Assembly: GCA_900545525.1 (NCBI GenBank)
Contig: UQZX01000012.1
Location: forward strand, 1 to 64,000
Length of the DNA: 64,000 nucleotides
Origin: an uncultured Prevotella sp.
GTDB taxonomy: Bacteria; Bacteroidota; Bacteroidia; Bacteroidales; Bacteroidaceae
Direction of reading: 5' to 3'
Shown: in pieces, positions 16,208 to 24,978 of the stretch
Numbering within the stretch: position 1 is the first letter of the stretch
Layout: each line of letters begins with the position of its first letter
Position numbers and translations under genes: made by a program
The notes under the pieces: generated by a model
The model's database searches: none
The model's input: only the letters and a program-made list of their open reading frames with translations
Told to the model about the DNA's origin: nothing

Positions 16208-17521
16208 ATGGCAAATTTAGTAGCAATTGTCGGACGGCCCAATGTTGGAAAGTCCACCCTTTTTAACCGGCTCACGAAGACACGCCGTGCCATTGTGAGC
16301 GATGAGGCAGGCACCACGCGCGACCGCCAGTACGGCAAGTGCGAGTGGAACGGGCGTGAGTTCTCCGTCGTGGATACGGGCGGATGGGTCGTTAACTCTG
16401 ACGATATATTTGAAGAAGAGATACGCAAGCAGGTTATAATAGCGACGGAAGAGGCAGACCTCGTGCTCTTCCTTGTAGACGTTACGACAGGTCTTACCGA
16501 CTGGGACGAGGACGTTGCCCTTATCCTGAGGCGCTCGAAGCTGCCTGTAGTGCTTGTTGCGAACAAGACGGACAACAACTACCAGTATTATGCAGCTGCC
16601 GAATTCTACAAGCTGGGGCTTGGTGATCCGGTCTGTATAAGCAGTGCCACGGGCAGCGGCACAGGCGATTTGCTCGACATTGTGGTGGAGAGCTTGTCGT
16701 TCGACAAGACCGATGACGTGGAAGAAGGCATTCCCCGCTTTGCCGTGGTGGGACGTCCCAACGCGGGAAAGAGCAGCATCATAAATGCGTTTATAGGCGA
16801 AGACCGCAACATCGTGACGGAGATTGCCGGCACGACACGCGACAGTATATATACAAGGTACGACAAGTTCGGCTTCGACTTCTATCTTGTCGACACGGCA
16901 GGCATACGCCGCAAGAACAAGGTTTCCGAAGATTTGGAGTTCTATTCGGTGATGCGCTCCATACGTTCGATAGAGAGTTCGGACGTCTGCATCCTCATGA
17001 TAGACGCCACGAGGGGAATAGAGGCGCAGGACATGAACATCTTCCAGCTTATTCAAAAGAACAACAAGTCGCTTGTAGTGGTTGTAAACAAGTGGGATTT
17101 GGTTGAGGACAAGACACAGAAAGTTATCGACACGTTCGAGAATGCGATACGCAACCGCATGGCACCGTTCACCGATTTCCCGATAATATTTGCCTCGGCA
17201 CTAACTAAGCAGCGCATATTCAAGGTGCTGGAGACCGCAAAGGAAGTGTACCTGAACCGTAAGGCAAAGATCGGGACATCGAAGCTCAACGAGGTGATGC
17301 TTCCCCTCATAGAGGCTTATCCGCCTCCTTCGATTAAGGGAAAGTACATAAAGATAAAGTACTGCACGCAGCTGCCGAACACGCAGATACCGTCGTTTGT
17401 CTTCTATGCCAACCTGCCTCAGTATATCAAAGAGCCTTACAGGCGTTTCCTTGAGAATAAGATACGCGACAACTGGAAGCTCACCGGTTCGCCGATAAAC
17501 ATCTTTATACGTCAGAAGTGA
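16208..17521 (+). CDS. der: Ribosome biogenesis GTPase Der (EngA)
   Basis: A 437-residue protein with two tandem GTPase domains: GRPNVGKS at residues 8-15 and GRPNAGKS at about 182-189, each with its DTGGW/DTAGI and NKTD/NKWD motifs, followed by a C-terminal KH-like domain. It acts in 50S assembly. Start chosen at MANLVAIVGRPN (16208); the open frame extends to 16169 without family support. The TGA overlaps the ATG of the downstream lipoprotein gene (TGATG). Confidence 0.97.
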   Translation: MANLVAIVGRPNVGKSTLFNRLTKTRRAIVSDEAGTTRDRQYGKCEWNGREFSVVDTGGWVVNSDDIFEEEIRKQVIIATEEADLVLFLVDVTTGLTDWDEDVALILRRSKLPVVLVANKTDNNYQYYAAAEFYKLGLGDPVCISSATGSGTGDLLDIVVESLSFDKTDDVEEGIPRFAVVGRPNAGKSSIINAFIGEDRNIVTEIAGTTRDSIYTRYDKFGFDFYLVDTAGIRRKNKVSEDLEFYSVMRSIRSIESSDVCILMIDATRGIEAQDMNIFQLIQKNNKSLVVVVNKWDLVEDKTQKVIDTFENAIRNRMAPFTDFPIIFASALTKQRIFKVLETAKEVYLNRKAKIGTSKLNEVMLPLIEAYPPPSIKGKYIKIKYCTQLPNTQIPSFVFYANLPQYIKEPYRRFLENKIRDNWKLTGSPINIFIRQK

Positions 17522-17913
17522 TGAGGAAGGCTTTCCTTGCATGTATCTGTGCGGTTGCCGCGATGTGCCTCTCGTGTTCGGAAAAGAAGGCGGAGTATAC
17601 GGCAGGGCAAGCCGCAAAGGAATATTACGACATGCTTTTTGCCGGCGACTATGCCGGCTTCACCGATGCCATGTTCTTCCCTGACAGCATCCCTGAGACG
17701 TACCGCAGTCAGTTGGTGGCAAACGCCGCGATGTTTGCGGCGCGGCAGAAAGAGGTGCACAACGGCGTCCGTGAGGTGCAGATACTCGGCTGCAAGACCG
17801 ACACGGCATCGTCCACGGCGCAGGCATTCCTGCTTTTCTGCTATGGCGACAGCCTCAGTGAAGAAGTAGTCGTGCCGATGACGAGACACAACGGCAAATG
17901 GCTTATGCGCTGA
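17521..17913 (+). CDS. Small lipoprotein, DUF4878-like
   Basis: A 130-residue protein. Lipoprotein signal MRKAFLACICAVAAMCLSCS with the lipidated Cys after LS, then a cystatin/NTF2-like pattern (AAKEYYDMLFAGDYAGF, ending VPMTRHNGKWLMR) as in DUF4878/DUF3887 lipoproteins. Function unknown. The ATG overlaps the der stop (TGATG), so it is translated from the der mRNA. A GTG in frame at 17518 was not chosen. A terminator follows directly. Confidence 0.8.
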   Translation: MRKAFLACICAVAAMCLSCSEKKAEYTAGQAAKEYYDMLFAGDYAGFTDAMFFPDSIPETYRSQLVANAAMFAARQKEVHNGVREVQILGCKTDTASSTAQAFLLFCYGDSLSEEVVVPMTRHNGKWLMR

Positions 17914-17924
17914 TATGTAACGAT

Positions 17925-17975
17925 AAAGGCACAAAGAGAGCATCTTCCGCATGATGCCTCTTTGCGCCTTTTATT
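17925..17975. terminator. Bidirectional terminator between the der operon and mlaF
   Basis: Imperfect long stem: AAAGGCACAAAGAG pairs with CTCTTTGCGCCTTT, with T-rich sequence on the plus-strand side. It lies between convergent genes. Confidence 0.75.
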
Positions 17976-17998
17976 TATTCTCTTACTTTACGGCATCT

Positions 17999-18778
17999 TC
18001 AGCCATTGTTTCTCCGGAGCTTTTCCATTTCGTTCTGCTTCATCTTTTTCAGCAGGTCGCTTGCAAAGACGAAGTCGGTGAGCTTCTGGTTTGTAGACAT
18101 CATGATGTCGCTGCTCTTGCCTTCCCACTCCTTCTTTCCCTCGTATATGTAGATAATCTTCTCTCCTATGCCCATTACGGAGTTCATGTCGTGGGTGTTG
18201 ATGATTGTCGTTATGTTGAACTCGTGCGTTATTCCGTGCAGCAGTTCGTCTATCACAAGCGACGTCTTGGGGTCCAGACCGGAATTCGGCTCGTCGCAGA
18301 ACAGATATTTGGGGTTGAGGGCTATCGCCCTTGCAATAGCCACGCGCTTCTGCATGCCGCCCGATATCTCGTCTGGATATTTCCTTTCCGCGCCTGTCAG
18401 GTTTACCCTCGCAAGACACTCCTGCGCCCTTTTCGTCCGTTCGCGGTAGTTCATCGATGAGAACATGTCTAACGGAAACATCACGTTTTCGAGCACGTTG
18501 AGCGAGTCGAAGAGTGCCGCGCTCTGAAAAATCATTCCCATTTCGCGCCTCATTGCCACCTTCTCCTTCTTGTCCATGAGCACAAAGTTGCGCCCGTCGT
18601 ACAACACCTCGCCGCTTGTGGGGTCGAGAAGTCCGACGAGATTTTTCACCAGCACGGTCTTTCCGCTGCCGCTCTGACCTATTATGAGGTTTGTCTTTCC
18701 ATTCTCAAAGGTGGCACTTATGTCCTTCAGCACCTCCTTGTCTCCGAATGACTTGTATAAATGGTTTATCTCTATCAT
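17999..18778 (-). CDS. mlaF: Mla-type phospholipid transport ATPase
   Basis: A 259-residue ABC ATPase: Walker A GQSGSGKT near residue 34, Q-loop MIFQSAALFD, signature ISGGMQKR, Walker B YLFCDEPNSGLD and H-loop NTHD. The SAALFDSL and NSGLDP variants are typical of the MlaF/Mkl family, which pairs with MlaE and MCE proteins to move phospholipids between membranes. 71 nt downstream of mlaE. No MCE protein (MlaD) follows; the next gene is convergent. Confidence 0.92.
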   Translation of the reverse strand: MIEINHLYKSFGDKEVLKDISATFENGKTNLIIGQSGSGKTVLVKNLVGLLDPTSGEVLYDGRNFVLMDKKEKVAMRREMGMIFQSAALFDSLNVLENVMFPLDMFSSMNYRERTKRAQECLARVNLTGAERKYPDEISGGMQKRVAIARAIALNPKYLFCDEPNSGLDPKTSLVIDELLHGITHEFNITTIINTHDMNSVMGIGEKIIYIYEGKKEWEGKSSDIMMSTNQKLTDFVFASDLLKKMKQNEMEKLRRNNG

Positions 18779-18849
18779 GGTGTTTCTTTCTTTATCAGCA
18801 GTTGTCCGCAGCCCTGCGCGGCGTCATTCCCCGTTTCTGCCGTCTGCGT

Positions 18850-19596
18850 CTACGACAGCAGCTTGGTGAGGAACACGTCAGAGAACAGTATCAGCACGCT
18901 TGAGCATACGACGGCGTTGGTGCTTGCCTTGCCCACTTCCACCGAGCCGCCTTCGACCGTATATCCGTAGAACGACGACACGCTGGATATTATGAAGGCG
19001 AAAAACAGGCTCTTTATGATGCTCATCCATACGAACCACGGCGTGAAGTTGTGTTGCAGACCGAGCGTAAGGTCCTCCGGACTAAGTATGTTTCCGATGT
19101 ATGCCGTGCCGTATGCGCCGAGTATACCTGTTGCCGATGAAAAGACGACAAGGAACGGCATGAGCGTCACCAGTCCCAGTATCTTGGGCATTATGAGGTA
19201 TCCTGCAGAGTTGACGCCCATTATCTCGAGCGCGTCAATCTGCTGCGTCACCCTCATTGTGCCGAGTTCCGACGCGATGTTCGACCCCACCTTGCCAGCC
19301 AGTATCAGACACATTATTGACGAGGAGAACTCGAGCAGCATTATCTCACGCGTCGTATAGCCCGACACCCAGCGCGGCATCCACGGGCTTTGGATGTTCA
19401 GTTTCATCTGGATACATATAACGGCACCGATGAAAAACGATATCAGCAGCACTATGCCTATGGAGTTTACCCCGAGTGCCGACATCTCCTTGATATATTG
19501 CTTGGCGAACATCCTTATGCGTTCGGGGCGCGAGAAAGCACGTCCCATGAGCATGATGTAACGTCCGAAGAGTGTAAGTCCTTTGTCTATCAGCAT
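18850..19596 (-). CDS. mlaE: Mla-type phospholipid transport permease
   Basis: A 248-residue MlaE permease with about five membrane segments and the family signatures GVNSIGIVLLISFFIGAV, LEFSSSIMCLILAGKVGS, ELGTMRVTQQIDALEIMGVN and the C-terminal GYTVEGGSVEVGKA. The start is set at 19596 (MLIDKGLTLFGRYIMLMG): the candidate ATGs at 19641 and 19656 lie at or upstream of the predicted transcript start, given the -7 box at 19644-19651. Forms an operon with mlaF. Confidence 0.92.
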   Translation of the reverse strand: MLIDKGLTLFGRYIMLMGRAFSRPERIRMFAKQYIKEMSALGVNSIGIVLLISFFIGAVICIQMKLNIQSPWMPRWVSGYTTREIMLLEFSSSIMCLILAGKVGSNIASELGTMRVTQQIDALEIMGVNSAGYLIMPKILGLVTLMPFLVVFSSATGILGAYGTAYIGNILSPEDLTLGLQHNFTPWFVWMSIIKSLFFAFIISSVSSFYGYTVEGGSVEVGKASTNAVVCSSVLILFSDVFLTKLLS

Positions 19597-19643
19597 TTTA
19601 ACAAAATGAAAAATATTACTTTCCTTGACGGATAAATTCATTG

Positions 19644-19651
19644 CAAAAGTA
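19644..19651 (-). promoter_or_regulatory. -7 promoter box (TACTTTTG) of mlaEF
   Basis: TAnnTTTG on the minus strand. It decides the mlaE start, since ATG 19641 is only 3 nt from the box. Confidence 0.6.
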
Positions 19652-19726
19652 ACCAAAAATAGCCAAAAAACTACAAAGGGGTTAAGAGTTTTTTAGCATA
19701 CCCACCTTTATTAGAGACAAAATTAC

Positions 19727-19734
19727 TACTTTTG
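19727..19734 (+). promoter_or_regulatory. -7 promoter box (TACTTTTG) of lptB
   Basis: TAnnTTTG followed by CA, divergent from the mlaEF promoter about 80 nt away. It implies a leader of roughly 190 nt before the chosen lptB start. Confidence 0.55.
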
Positions 19735-19929
19735 CATATAAATTACGGAAGTTTCGCACGGTCAGGCTTTTAATCCCTGAAGTCCCTCAGTCGGGAACCG
19801 GAGGGCGGAAAGGTTGCCGCTGACATGTTTTGAGCCGTGTCGGCTGTGTCCCAGCCCTGTCTTATGAGGCTTGGAAAAACCGGTGGCGGCAGCCTGAACG
19901 TGAGGAAAAAAGGACAAATAGAAGTTTAT

Positions 19930-20748
19930 ATGGACGGAAAAGAAATGACAGGCTCCGGCGCAGGGAGCACCGGGATGATGCTTCGTACCGAAGGTCTTGT
20001 GAAGCAATATGGCAAGCGCACCGTTGTCAACGATGTCTCCATCAACGTGAGACAGGGCGAGATTGTCGGTCTGTTGGGACCGAACGGAGCCGGCAAGACA
20101 ACGTCGTTCTATATGACTACGGGACTTATCGTGCCCAATGCCGGTCATATATACCTTGACGATAAGGACATTACGGAATATCCGGTGTACAAGCGTGCCC
20201 GTGCGGGAATTGGCTACCTGCCTCAGGAGGCGAGCGTTTTCCGCAAGATGAGTGTGGAGGACAACATCCTTTCCGTTCTCGAAATGACGGGCAAGCCGCG
20301 CAAGTATCAGCTGGAAAAGCTCGAGAGCCTCATTGCCGAGTTCAGCCTCGGCAAAGTGCGCAAGAACCTCGGCGACAGGCTCTCGGGAGGCGAACGGCGC
20401 CGCACGGAGATAGCCCGCTGCATGGCGATAGAGCCGAAGTTCATCATGCTCGACGAGCCTTTTGCCGGCGTTGACCCCATTGCCGTGGGCGAGATACAGA
20501 AGGTGGTGGGACAGCTTAAATACCGCAACATCGGAATATTGATAACCGACCACAATGTGGACGAGACCCTTGCCATTACCGACCGTGCATATCTTCTCTT
20601 TGAAGGGCGCGTCCTTTTTCAGGGCACACCCGAAGAACTCGCAGCCAACAAGATTGTAAAGGAGAAATATCTCGGGCGCGATTTCGAGCTGAAAAAGAAA
20701 GAATTCCGTTTCAGTACGGGGCAGTTTCAGGAGGGAGAAAACGACTGA
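19930..20748 (+). CDS. lptB: LPS export ABC transporter ATPase LptB
   Basis: A 272-residue ABC ATPase: Walker A GPNGAGKT, GYLPQEASVFRKMSVEDNI (the LptB Q-loop hallmark), signature LSGGERRR, Walker B FIMLDEPFAGVDP and ITDHNV. LptB drives lipopolysaccharide extraction with LptFG. The start is uncertain: the frame opens at 19837, MDGKEM at 19930 and MMLRTEGL at 19975 are the plausible ATGs, and residues before MLRTEGL are not conserved in the family. Terminated by a hairpin formed by the adjacent 22-nt repeats. Confidence 0.93.
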   Translation: MDGKEMTGSGAGSTGMMLRTEGLVKQYGKRTVVNDVSINVRQGEIVGLLGPNGAGKTTSFYMTTGLIVPNAGHIYLDDKDITEYPVYKRARAGIGYLPQEASVFRKMSVEDNILSVLEMTGKPRKYQLEKLESLIAEFSLGKVRKNLGDRLSGGERRRTEIARCMAIEPKFIMLDEPFAGVDPIAVGEIQKVVGQLKYRNIGILITDHNVDETLAITDRAYLLFEGRVLFQGTPEELAANKIVKEKYLGRDFELKKKEFRFSTGQFQEGEND

Positions 20749-20822
20749 CGGAACCCCTTCTGCAACATGCCGGGAAGGCATAAGGATATTATCTTTGTAA
20801 CAACCTGTTACACAACGCTTTA

Positions 20823-20910
20823 CAAAAGGCGGTCTTTTGCAGCGCGAAAGACCGCCTTTTAGCGTCTGAAAAGCCGTCTTTCAGGAGCCGAAATGCCATC
20901 TCTTGCAAAA
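20823..20910. repeat. 22-nt x 4 degenerate repeat, locus 2
   Basis: Units at 20823, 20845, 20867 and 20889, with cores AAAGGCGGTCTTTT, AAAGACCGCCTTTT, AAAAGCCGTCTTTC and AAATGCCATCTCTT. Exactly 88 nt. Confidence 0.85.
20824..20860 (+). terminator. lptB terminator built from repeat units 1 and 2
   Basis: Perfect 14-bp stem (20824-20837 / 20847-20860) with a 9-nt loop, ending in TTTT. The first two units of the 22-nt repeat are inverted relative to each other. Confidence 0.75.
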
Positions 20911-21012
20911 CGCCGGTTCCCGTCTCTTTTTCACGCCGCCGCCTTTCAGCATTTTGGGGTCATCCGAAATTTAGAGTGATGTGATGCTAATTGATATTTA
21001 GTGTATTATTTT

Positions 21013-21260
21013 GCGGGCTGAAAGCCCAATGAACACACAGCCCGGGGCAACGCCCCGGGAACAGTTGTTAGATTAAGGTTGCGCCCCGAAAAGGGGCAAA
21101 AGCGTTTTTCTGCAAGTCTTTAGAGCGGGCGGTATATATGTTTATCCATGCCTACCATGCCTGTTTTTAACGCTTTTGCCCCTGTAGGGCGCAGCTTCAC
21201 CTGTGCTCCCATTCCCATGGCGTTGCCATGGGCTGTATGCTCATTGGGCTTTCAGCCCGC
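21013..21260. repeat. 248-bp nested palindromic element
   Basis: Outer arms at 21013-21043 and 21230-21260 (31 nt, two mismatches; each starts GCGGGCTGAAAGCCCAATGA on its own strand). Further palindromes inside (CCCGGGGCAACGCCCCGGG at about 21041-21059; CCCATGGCGTTGCCATGGG near 21213-21232). Inner arms around GCGCCCCGAAAAGGGGC and GCCCCTGTAGGGCGC also face each other. No ORF. A non-autonomous palindromic element or REP-like sequence. Confidence 0.85.
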
Positions 21261-21411
21261 ATACGGTAATGGCGGCTATCACTCCAATTTTCGAAAGATC
21301 AGCATTTTGTTTTGTCGTTTATGACGGTGCGGACACCTGTGTTTTATGGTTAAAAAATAAACTTTTGATATATTTTTCCTTATTATATTAGGTATTTACG
21401 GCTTAATTCCG

Positions 21412-21419
21412 TAATTTTG
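21412..21419 (+). promoter_or_regulatory. -7 promoter box (TAATTTTG) of tig
   Basis: TAnnTTTG followed by CA, 43 nt before the tig ATG. It rules out the in-frame ATG at 21417. Confidence 0.6.
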
Positions 21420-21461
21420 CACCTCAATTTTGAATTAATAATTAACATAAAAATACAAGAG

Positions 21462-22817
21462 ATGAAGATTTCATTTGAAAATCCCGACAAAGTTAATGGT
21501 CTTTTGACTTTGACTGTAGAAGAAGCCGATTATAAGGATAAAGTCGAGAAGACACTGAAAGACTATCGTAAGAAAGCCAATATCCCCGGTTTCCGTCCGG
21601 GACAGGTTCCGATGGGCATGATTAAGCGCCAGTTCGGAACATCAGTGAAAGTTGATGAGATAAACAAGCTTCTTGGCGAGCAGATTTACAAATATGTAAA
21701 CGACAACAACATAAAGATGCTTGGCGAGCCGATGCCGTCCGAGAAGCAGACACCTGTGGACATGGAAGCCGCAGCACCATACACATTCATGTTCGACATA
21801 GCCGTTGCTCCCGAGTTTAAGGTCTCTCTGACGGGCGACGACACGATAGACTACTACACTATCGACGTTGACGATGCCCTCATAGACCGTCAGGTAGAGA
21901 TGTTCGCATCGCGCAGCGGCCATTATGACAAGGCAGAAGAATATCAGCCCAACGACATGCTCAAGGGCGACATACGCGAGCTTGACGAGAACGGAAACAC
22001 AAAGGAAGGCGGCATAACCGTTGAGGGAGCTGTCATGATGCCCGAATATATAAAGGTTGACGACCAGAAGAAGCTCTTCGAAGGCGCGAAGCCGGGCGAT
22101 ATCATCACGTTCAACCCCAAGAAGGCATATCCCGATAACGACGTGGAAGTTTCTTCCCTGCTCAAGATAAAGAAAGAGGAAGCTGCTGGACTTACGTCCG
22201 ATTTCAGCTATCAGGTTATCGAGATATCACGCTTTGTAAAGGCTGAGGTTAACCAGGAGCTTTTCGACCAGGTGTATGGCAAGGACGCTGTGAAGGATGA
22301 GAAGGAGTTCCGCGGGAAGATAGCAGACGGCTTGAAGAACCAGCTTGCTGCCGACTCAGACTACAAGTTCATCGTTGACGTGCGCAAATACCTCGAAGAC
22401 AAAGTCGGTGCGCTTACCTATCCCGATGCTATGCTTAAGCGTATAATGCTTAACAACAACAAGGACAAGGGACAGGAGTTTGTAGACAAGAACTACGACA
22501 TGAGCATCAAGGAGCTTACATGGCACCTTATCAAGGAGCAGCTCGTTGCCGACAACGGAATAAAGATTAACGACGAGGACCTCAAGGATACTGCCAAGGA
22601 AGCCGCACGCGCACAGTTTGCACAGTATGGCATGAACAACATCCCCGAGGAATACATCGAGAACTATGCCGCAGACATGCTCAAGAAGAAGGAATATACC
22701 GACTCCCTGATAGACCGCAGCATAGACCGCAAGCTTACATCGGTGCTCAAGGGCGTGGTTAAGCTCAACGGCAAGAATGTCAGCCTTGACGAATTCAACA
22801 AGATGATGAGCGAGTAA
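21462..22817 (+). CDS. tig: Trigger factor chaperone
   Basis: A 451-residue trigger factor. The N-terminal ribosome-binding domain has KKANIPGFRPGQVPMGMIKRQFG (its first 20 residues hold the signature GFRxGxxP), the middle region corresponds to a diverged PPIase domain (MLKGDIRELDENG onward), and a C-terminal helical chaperone domain follows. Acts at the ribosome exit tunnel. Heads the tig-clpP-clpX-recQ series, and clpP has its own promoter. The start MKISFENPDKVNG at 21462 is supported by the promoter position. Confidence 0.95.
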   Translation: MKISFENPDKVNGLLTLTVEEADYKDKVEKTLKDYRKKANIPGFRPGQVPMGMIKRQFGTSVKVDEINKLLGEQIYKYVNDNNIKMLGEPMPSEKQTPVDMEAAAPYTFMFDIAVAPEFKVSLTGDDTIDYYTIDVDDALIDRQVEMFASRSGHYDKAEEYQPNDMLKGDIRELDENGNTKEGGITVEGAVMMPEYIKVDDQKKLFEGAKPGDIITFNPKKAYPDNDVEVSSLLKIKKEEAAGLTSDFSYQVIEISRFVKAEVNQELFDQVYGKDAVKDEKEFRGKIADGLKNQLAADSDYKFIVDVRKYLEDKVGALTYPDAMLKRIMLNNNKDKGQEFVDKNYDMSIKELTWHLIKEQLVADNGIKINDEDLKDTAKEAARAQFAQYGMNNIPEEYIENYAADMLKKKEYTDSLIDRSIDRKLTSVLKGVVKLNGKNVSLDEFNKMMSE

Positions 22818-22875
22818 AAAGGCACATTTTTTTGAAAAAACTTTCTTATACAAGGAGGTTGTCGGCTTTTTTTAG

Positions 22876-22883
22876 TATCTTTG
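22876..22883 (+). promoter_or_regulatory. -7 promoter box (TATCTTTG) of clpP-clpX
   Basis: TAnnTTTG 64 nt before the clpP ATG. Confidence 0.6.
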
Positions 22884-22947
22884 TGTTTAGAAGATACCGG
22901 AAAGTGCCGGTAACCTCTTTCCTTTTTAATAAAACGAACATATTATT

Positions 22948-23667
22948 ATGAATGATTTTAGAAAATATGCGACAGGGCATCTGGGCATCAGCGGCATGGT
23001 TGTCGACGATGTGATGAAGGCTCAGGCACAGTATCTCAATCCTTATATACTGGAAGAGCGGCAGCTCAACGTCACTCAGATGGACGTATTCTCGAGGCTG
23101 ATGATGGACCGCATCATATTTCTCGGAACACAGATAGACGACTATACGGCAAACACCCTTCAGGCTCAGCTGCTGTATCTCGACTCCACCGACCCCGGCA
23201 AGGACATCTCCATATATATCAACAGCCCCGGAGGCAGCGTCACGGCTGGTCTCGGCATCTATGACACCATGCAGTTCATAACGAGCGACGTGGCAACGAT
23301 GTGTACCGGAATGGCTGCTTCAATGGCGGCGGTGCTTCTCGTTGCCGGTGCCGAAGGCAAGCGCACGGCTCTTACCCACAGCCGTGTGATGATACACCAG
23401 CCTCTCGGAGGGGTCCAGGGACAGGCGTCGGACATAGAGATAGAGGCAAAGGAGATAATGAAGTTCAAGAAAGAACTTTACACGATAATATCCGAACACT
23501 CGCACACACCGTATGAGAAAGTGTGGAAAGACTCGGACCGCAACTACTGGATGACAGCCGATGAGGCAAAGGAATACGGCATGATAGACGCCGTGATGAG
23601 ACGGAAGAACAAGCCCGGGACGGCAGCGGACAACGGTGGCGGTAACGGTGAGGCAGTGCAGGAGTAA
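22948..23667 (+). CDS. clpP: ATP-dependent Clp protease proteolytic subunit
   Basis: A 239-residue serine protease subunit. Catalytic triad Ser125 (GMAASMAAVL), His150 (SRVMIHQPLGG) and Asp197 (KDSDRNYWMTA). It is longer than the usual 195-210 residues because of an N-terminal extension and a low-complexity C-terminal tail (GTAADNGGGNGEAVQE). Partner ATPase ClpX is encoded 17 nt downstream, so the two form one transcription unit. Confidence 0.97.
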   Translation: MNDFRKYATGHLGISGMVVDDVMKAQAQYLNPYILEERQLNVTQMDVFSRLMMDRIIFLGTQIDDYTANTLQAQLLYLDSTDPGKDISIYINSPGGSVTAGLGIYDTMQFITSDVATMCTGMAASMAAVLLVAGAEGKRTALTHSRVMIHQPLGGVQGQASDIEIEAKEIMKFKKELYTIISEHSHTPYEKVWKDSDRNYWMTADEAKEYGMIDAVMRRKNKPGTAADNGGGNGEAVQE

Positions 23668-23684
23668 AGAAAATAAAGGACAGG

Positions 23685-24917
23685 ATGAAGAAAACTTGCA
23701 GCTTCTGCGGTAGAAGTGAAAATGAGGTAAAATTGTTGATAACGGGGCTTAACGGCCATATCTGCGAAGAATGTGCCAAGCAGGCGTACGACATAGCCTG
23801 CTCGGCGGGATTTGCAGAGGAGAAAGACGAAGAGGACGCTCCGGTATTAGACTGGAAGGCAGTGCCCAAACCGCATCAGATAAAGGAGCATCTCGACCAG
23901 TATGTGATTGGTCAGGACGAGGCAAAGCGATATCTCTCCGTTGCCGTGTACAACCATTACAAGCGTCTGCAGCAGGCGGTTGAGGACGACGGCGTGGAGA
24001 TAGAGAAGAGCAATATAATAATGGTGGGAAGCACCGGAACGGGCAAGACGCTCCTTGCAAGGACGATAGCCCGTCTGCTCGACGTGCCTTTCACCATTGT
24101 CGACGCGACGGTCTTTACCGAGGCGGGATATGTCGGCGAGGACGTGGAGAGCATCCTCAGCCGCCTGCTTCAGGTTGCCGACTATAATGTGCAGGCAGCC
24201 CAGAGAGGCATAGTGTTCATCGACGAGGTGGACAAGATTGCGCGTAAGAGCGACAATCCCTCGATTACCCGCGACGTAAGCGGTGAGGGAGTGCAGCAGG
24301 GACTGCTGAAGCTTCTCGAGGGTTCTGTCGTCAATGTGCCGCCCCAGGGCGGGCGCAAGCATCCCGATCAGGAGTATATACACATAGACACGAAGAACAT
24401 ACTGTTTATCTGCGGAGGAGCCTTTGACGGGATAGAGCGCAAGATTGCCCAGCGCCTGAACACCCATGTGGTGGGTTTCAGCTCGGTTGACAACGTGCGC
24501 GGAATAGACAAGGGCAACCTCATGAAGTACATACAGCCGCAGGACCTCAAGTCGTTCGGACTTATTCCGGAGATTATAGGCCGTCTGCCGGTGCTTACAT
24601 ATCTTAACCCGTTGGACCGCAAGGCTCTCCGGTCGATACTCGTTGAGCCGAAGAACTCCATCGTGAAACAGTATATAAAGCTGTTTGAGATGGACGGCAT
24701 AAAACTCTCATTCACCGACGGGGCACTCGACTTCATCGTAGACAAGGCAATGGAGTACAAGCTTGGCGCAAGAGGCCTGCGCTCCATAGTCGAGAGTGTG
24801 GTGATAGACGCCATGTTCGACATACCGTCGCAGAATGTCGATGCGTTCGAGGTGGATACCGACTATGCACGCTCACAGCTTGAAAAAGCAAACCTCAGCA
24901 AGCTTGACTATGCCTGA
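23685..24917 (+). CDS. clpX: Clp protease ATPase subunit ClpX
   Basis: A 410-residue AAA+ unfoldase. N-terminal zinc-binding domain with CSFC (residues 5-8) and CEEC, Walker A GSTGTGKT, Walker B IVFIDEVDKI, pore loop GYVGED, sensor 2 in the LGARGLRSIVE region, and an IGR/IGF-type loop at LIPEIIGRLPVLT. Delivers substrates to ClpP. recQ begins 61 nt downstream. Confidence 0.97.
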   Translation: MKKTCSFCGRSENEVKLLITGLNGHICEECAKQAYDIACSAGFAEEKDEEDAPVLDWKAVPKPHQIKEHLDQYVIGQDEAKRYLSVAVYNHYKRLQQAVEDDGVEIEKSNIIMVGSTGTGKTLLARTIARLLDVPFTIVDATVFTEAGYVGEDVESILSRLLQVADYNVQAAQRGIVFIDEVDKIARKSDNPSITRDVSGEGVQQGLLKLLEGSVVNVPPQGGRKHPDQEYIHIDTKNILFICGGAFDGIERKIAQRLNTHVVGFSSVDNVRGIDKGNLMKYIQPQDLKSFGLIPEIIGRLPVLTYLNPLDRKALRSILVEPKNSIVKQYIKLFEMDGIKLSFTDGALDFIVDKAMEYKLGARGLRSIVESVVIDAMFDIPSQNVDAFEVDTDYARSQLEKANLSKLDYA

Positions 24918-24978
24918 TGTGAGGAGCTCCCATTGAAAACACAACCTAATAACATAAGAAAAAGAATGCCTGTTGTTT

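Larger units (their letters stand above)
20749..21461. other. Intergenic region of two repeat elements
   Basis: About 710 nt without a gene: the 4 x 22-nt repeat (20823-20910), a 248-bp nested palindrome (21013-21260), and the tig promoter box at 21412. A 62-codon frame at 21203-21391 runs into the palindrome and is not considered a gene. Confidence 0.85.

Noticed and set aside
20823..20910. 22-nt repeats as a CRISPR array
   Set aside because: Units are adjacent without spacers, degenerate and in both orientations; no cas genes anywhere in the window.
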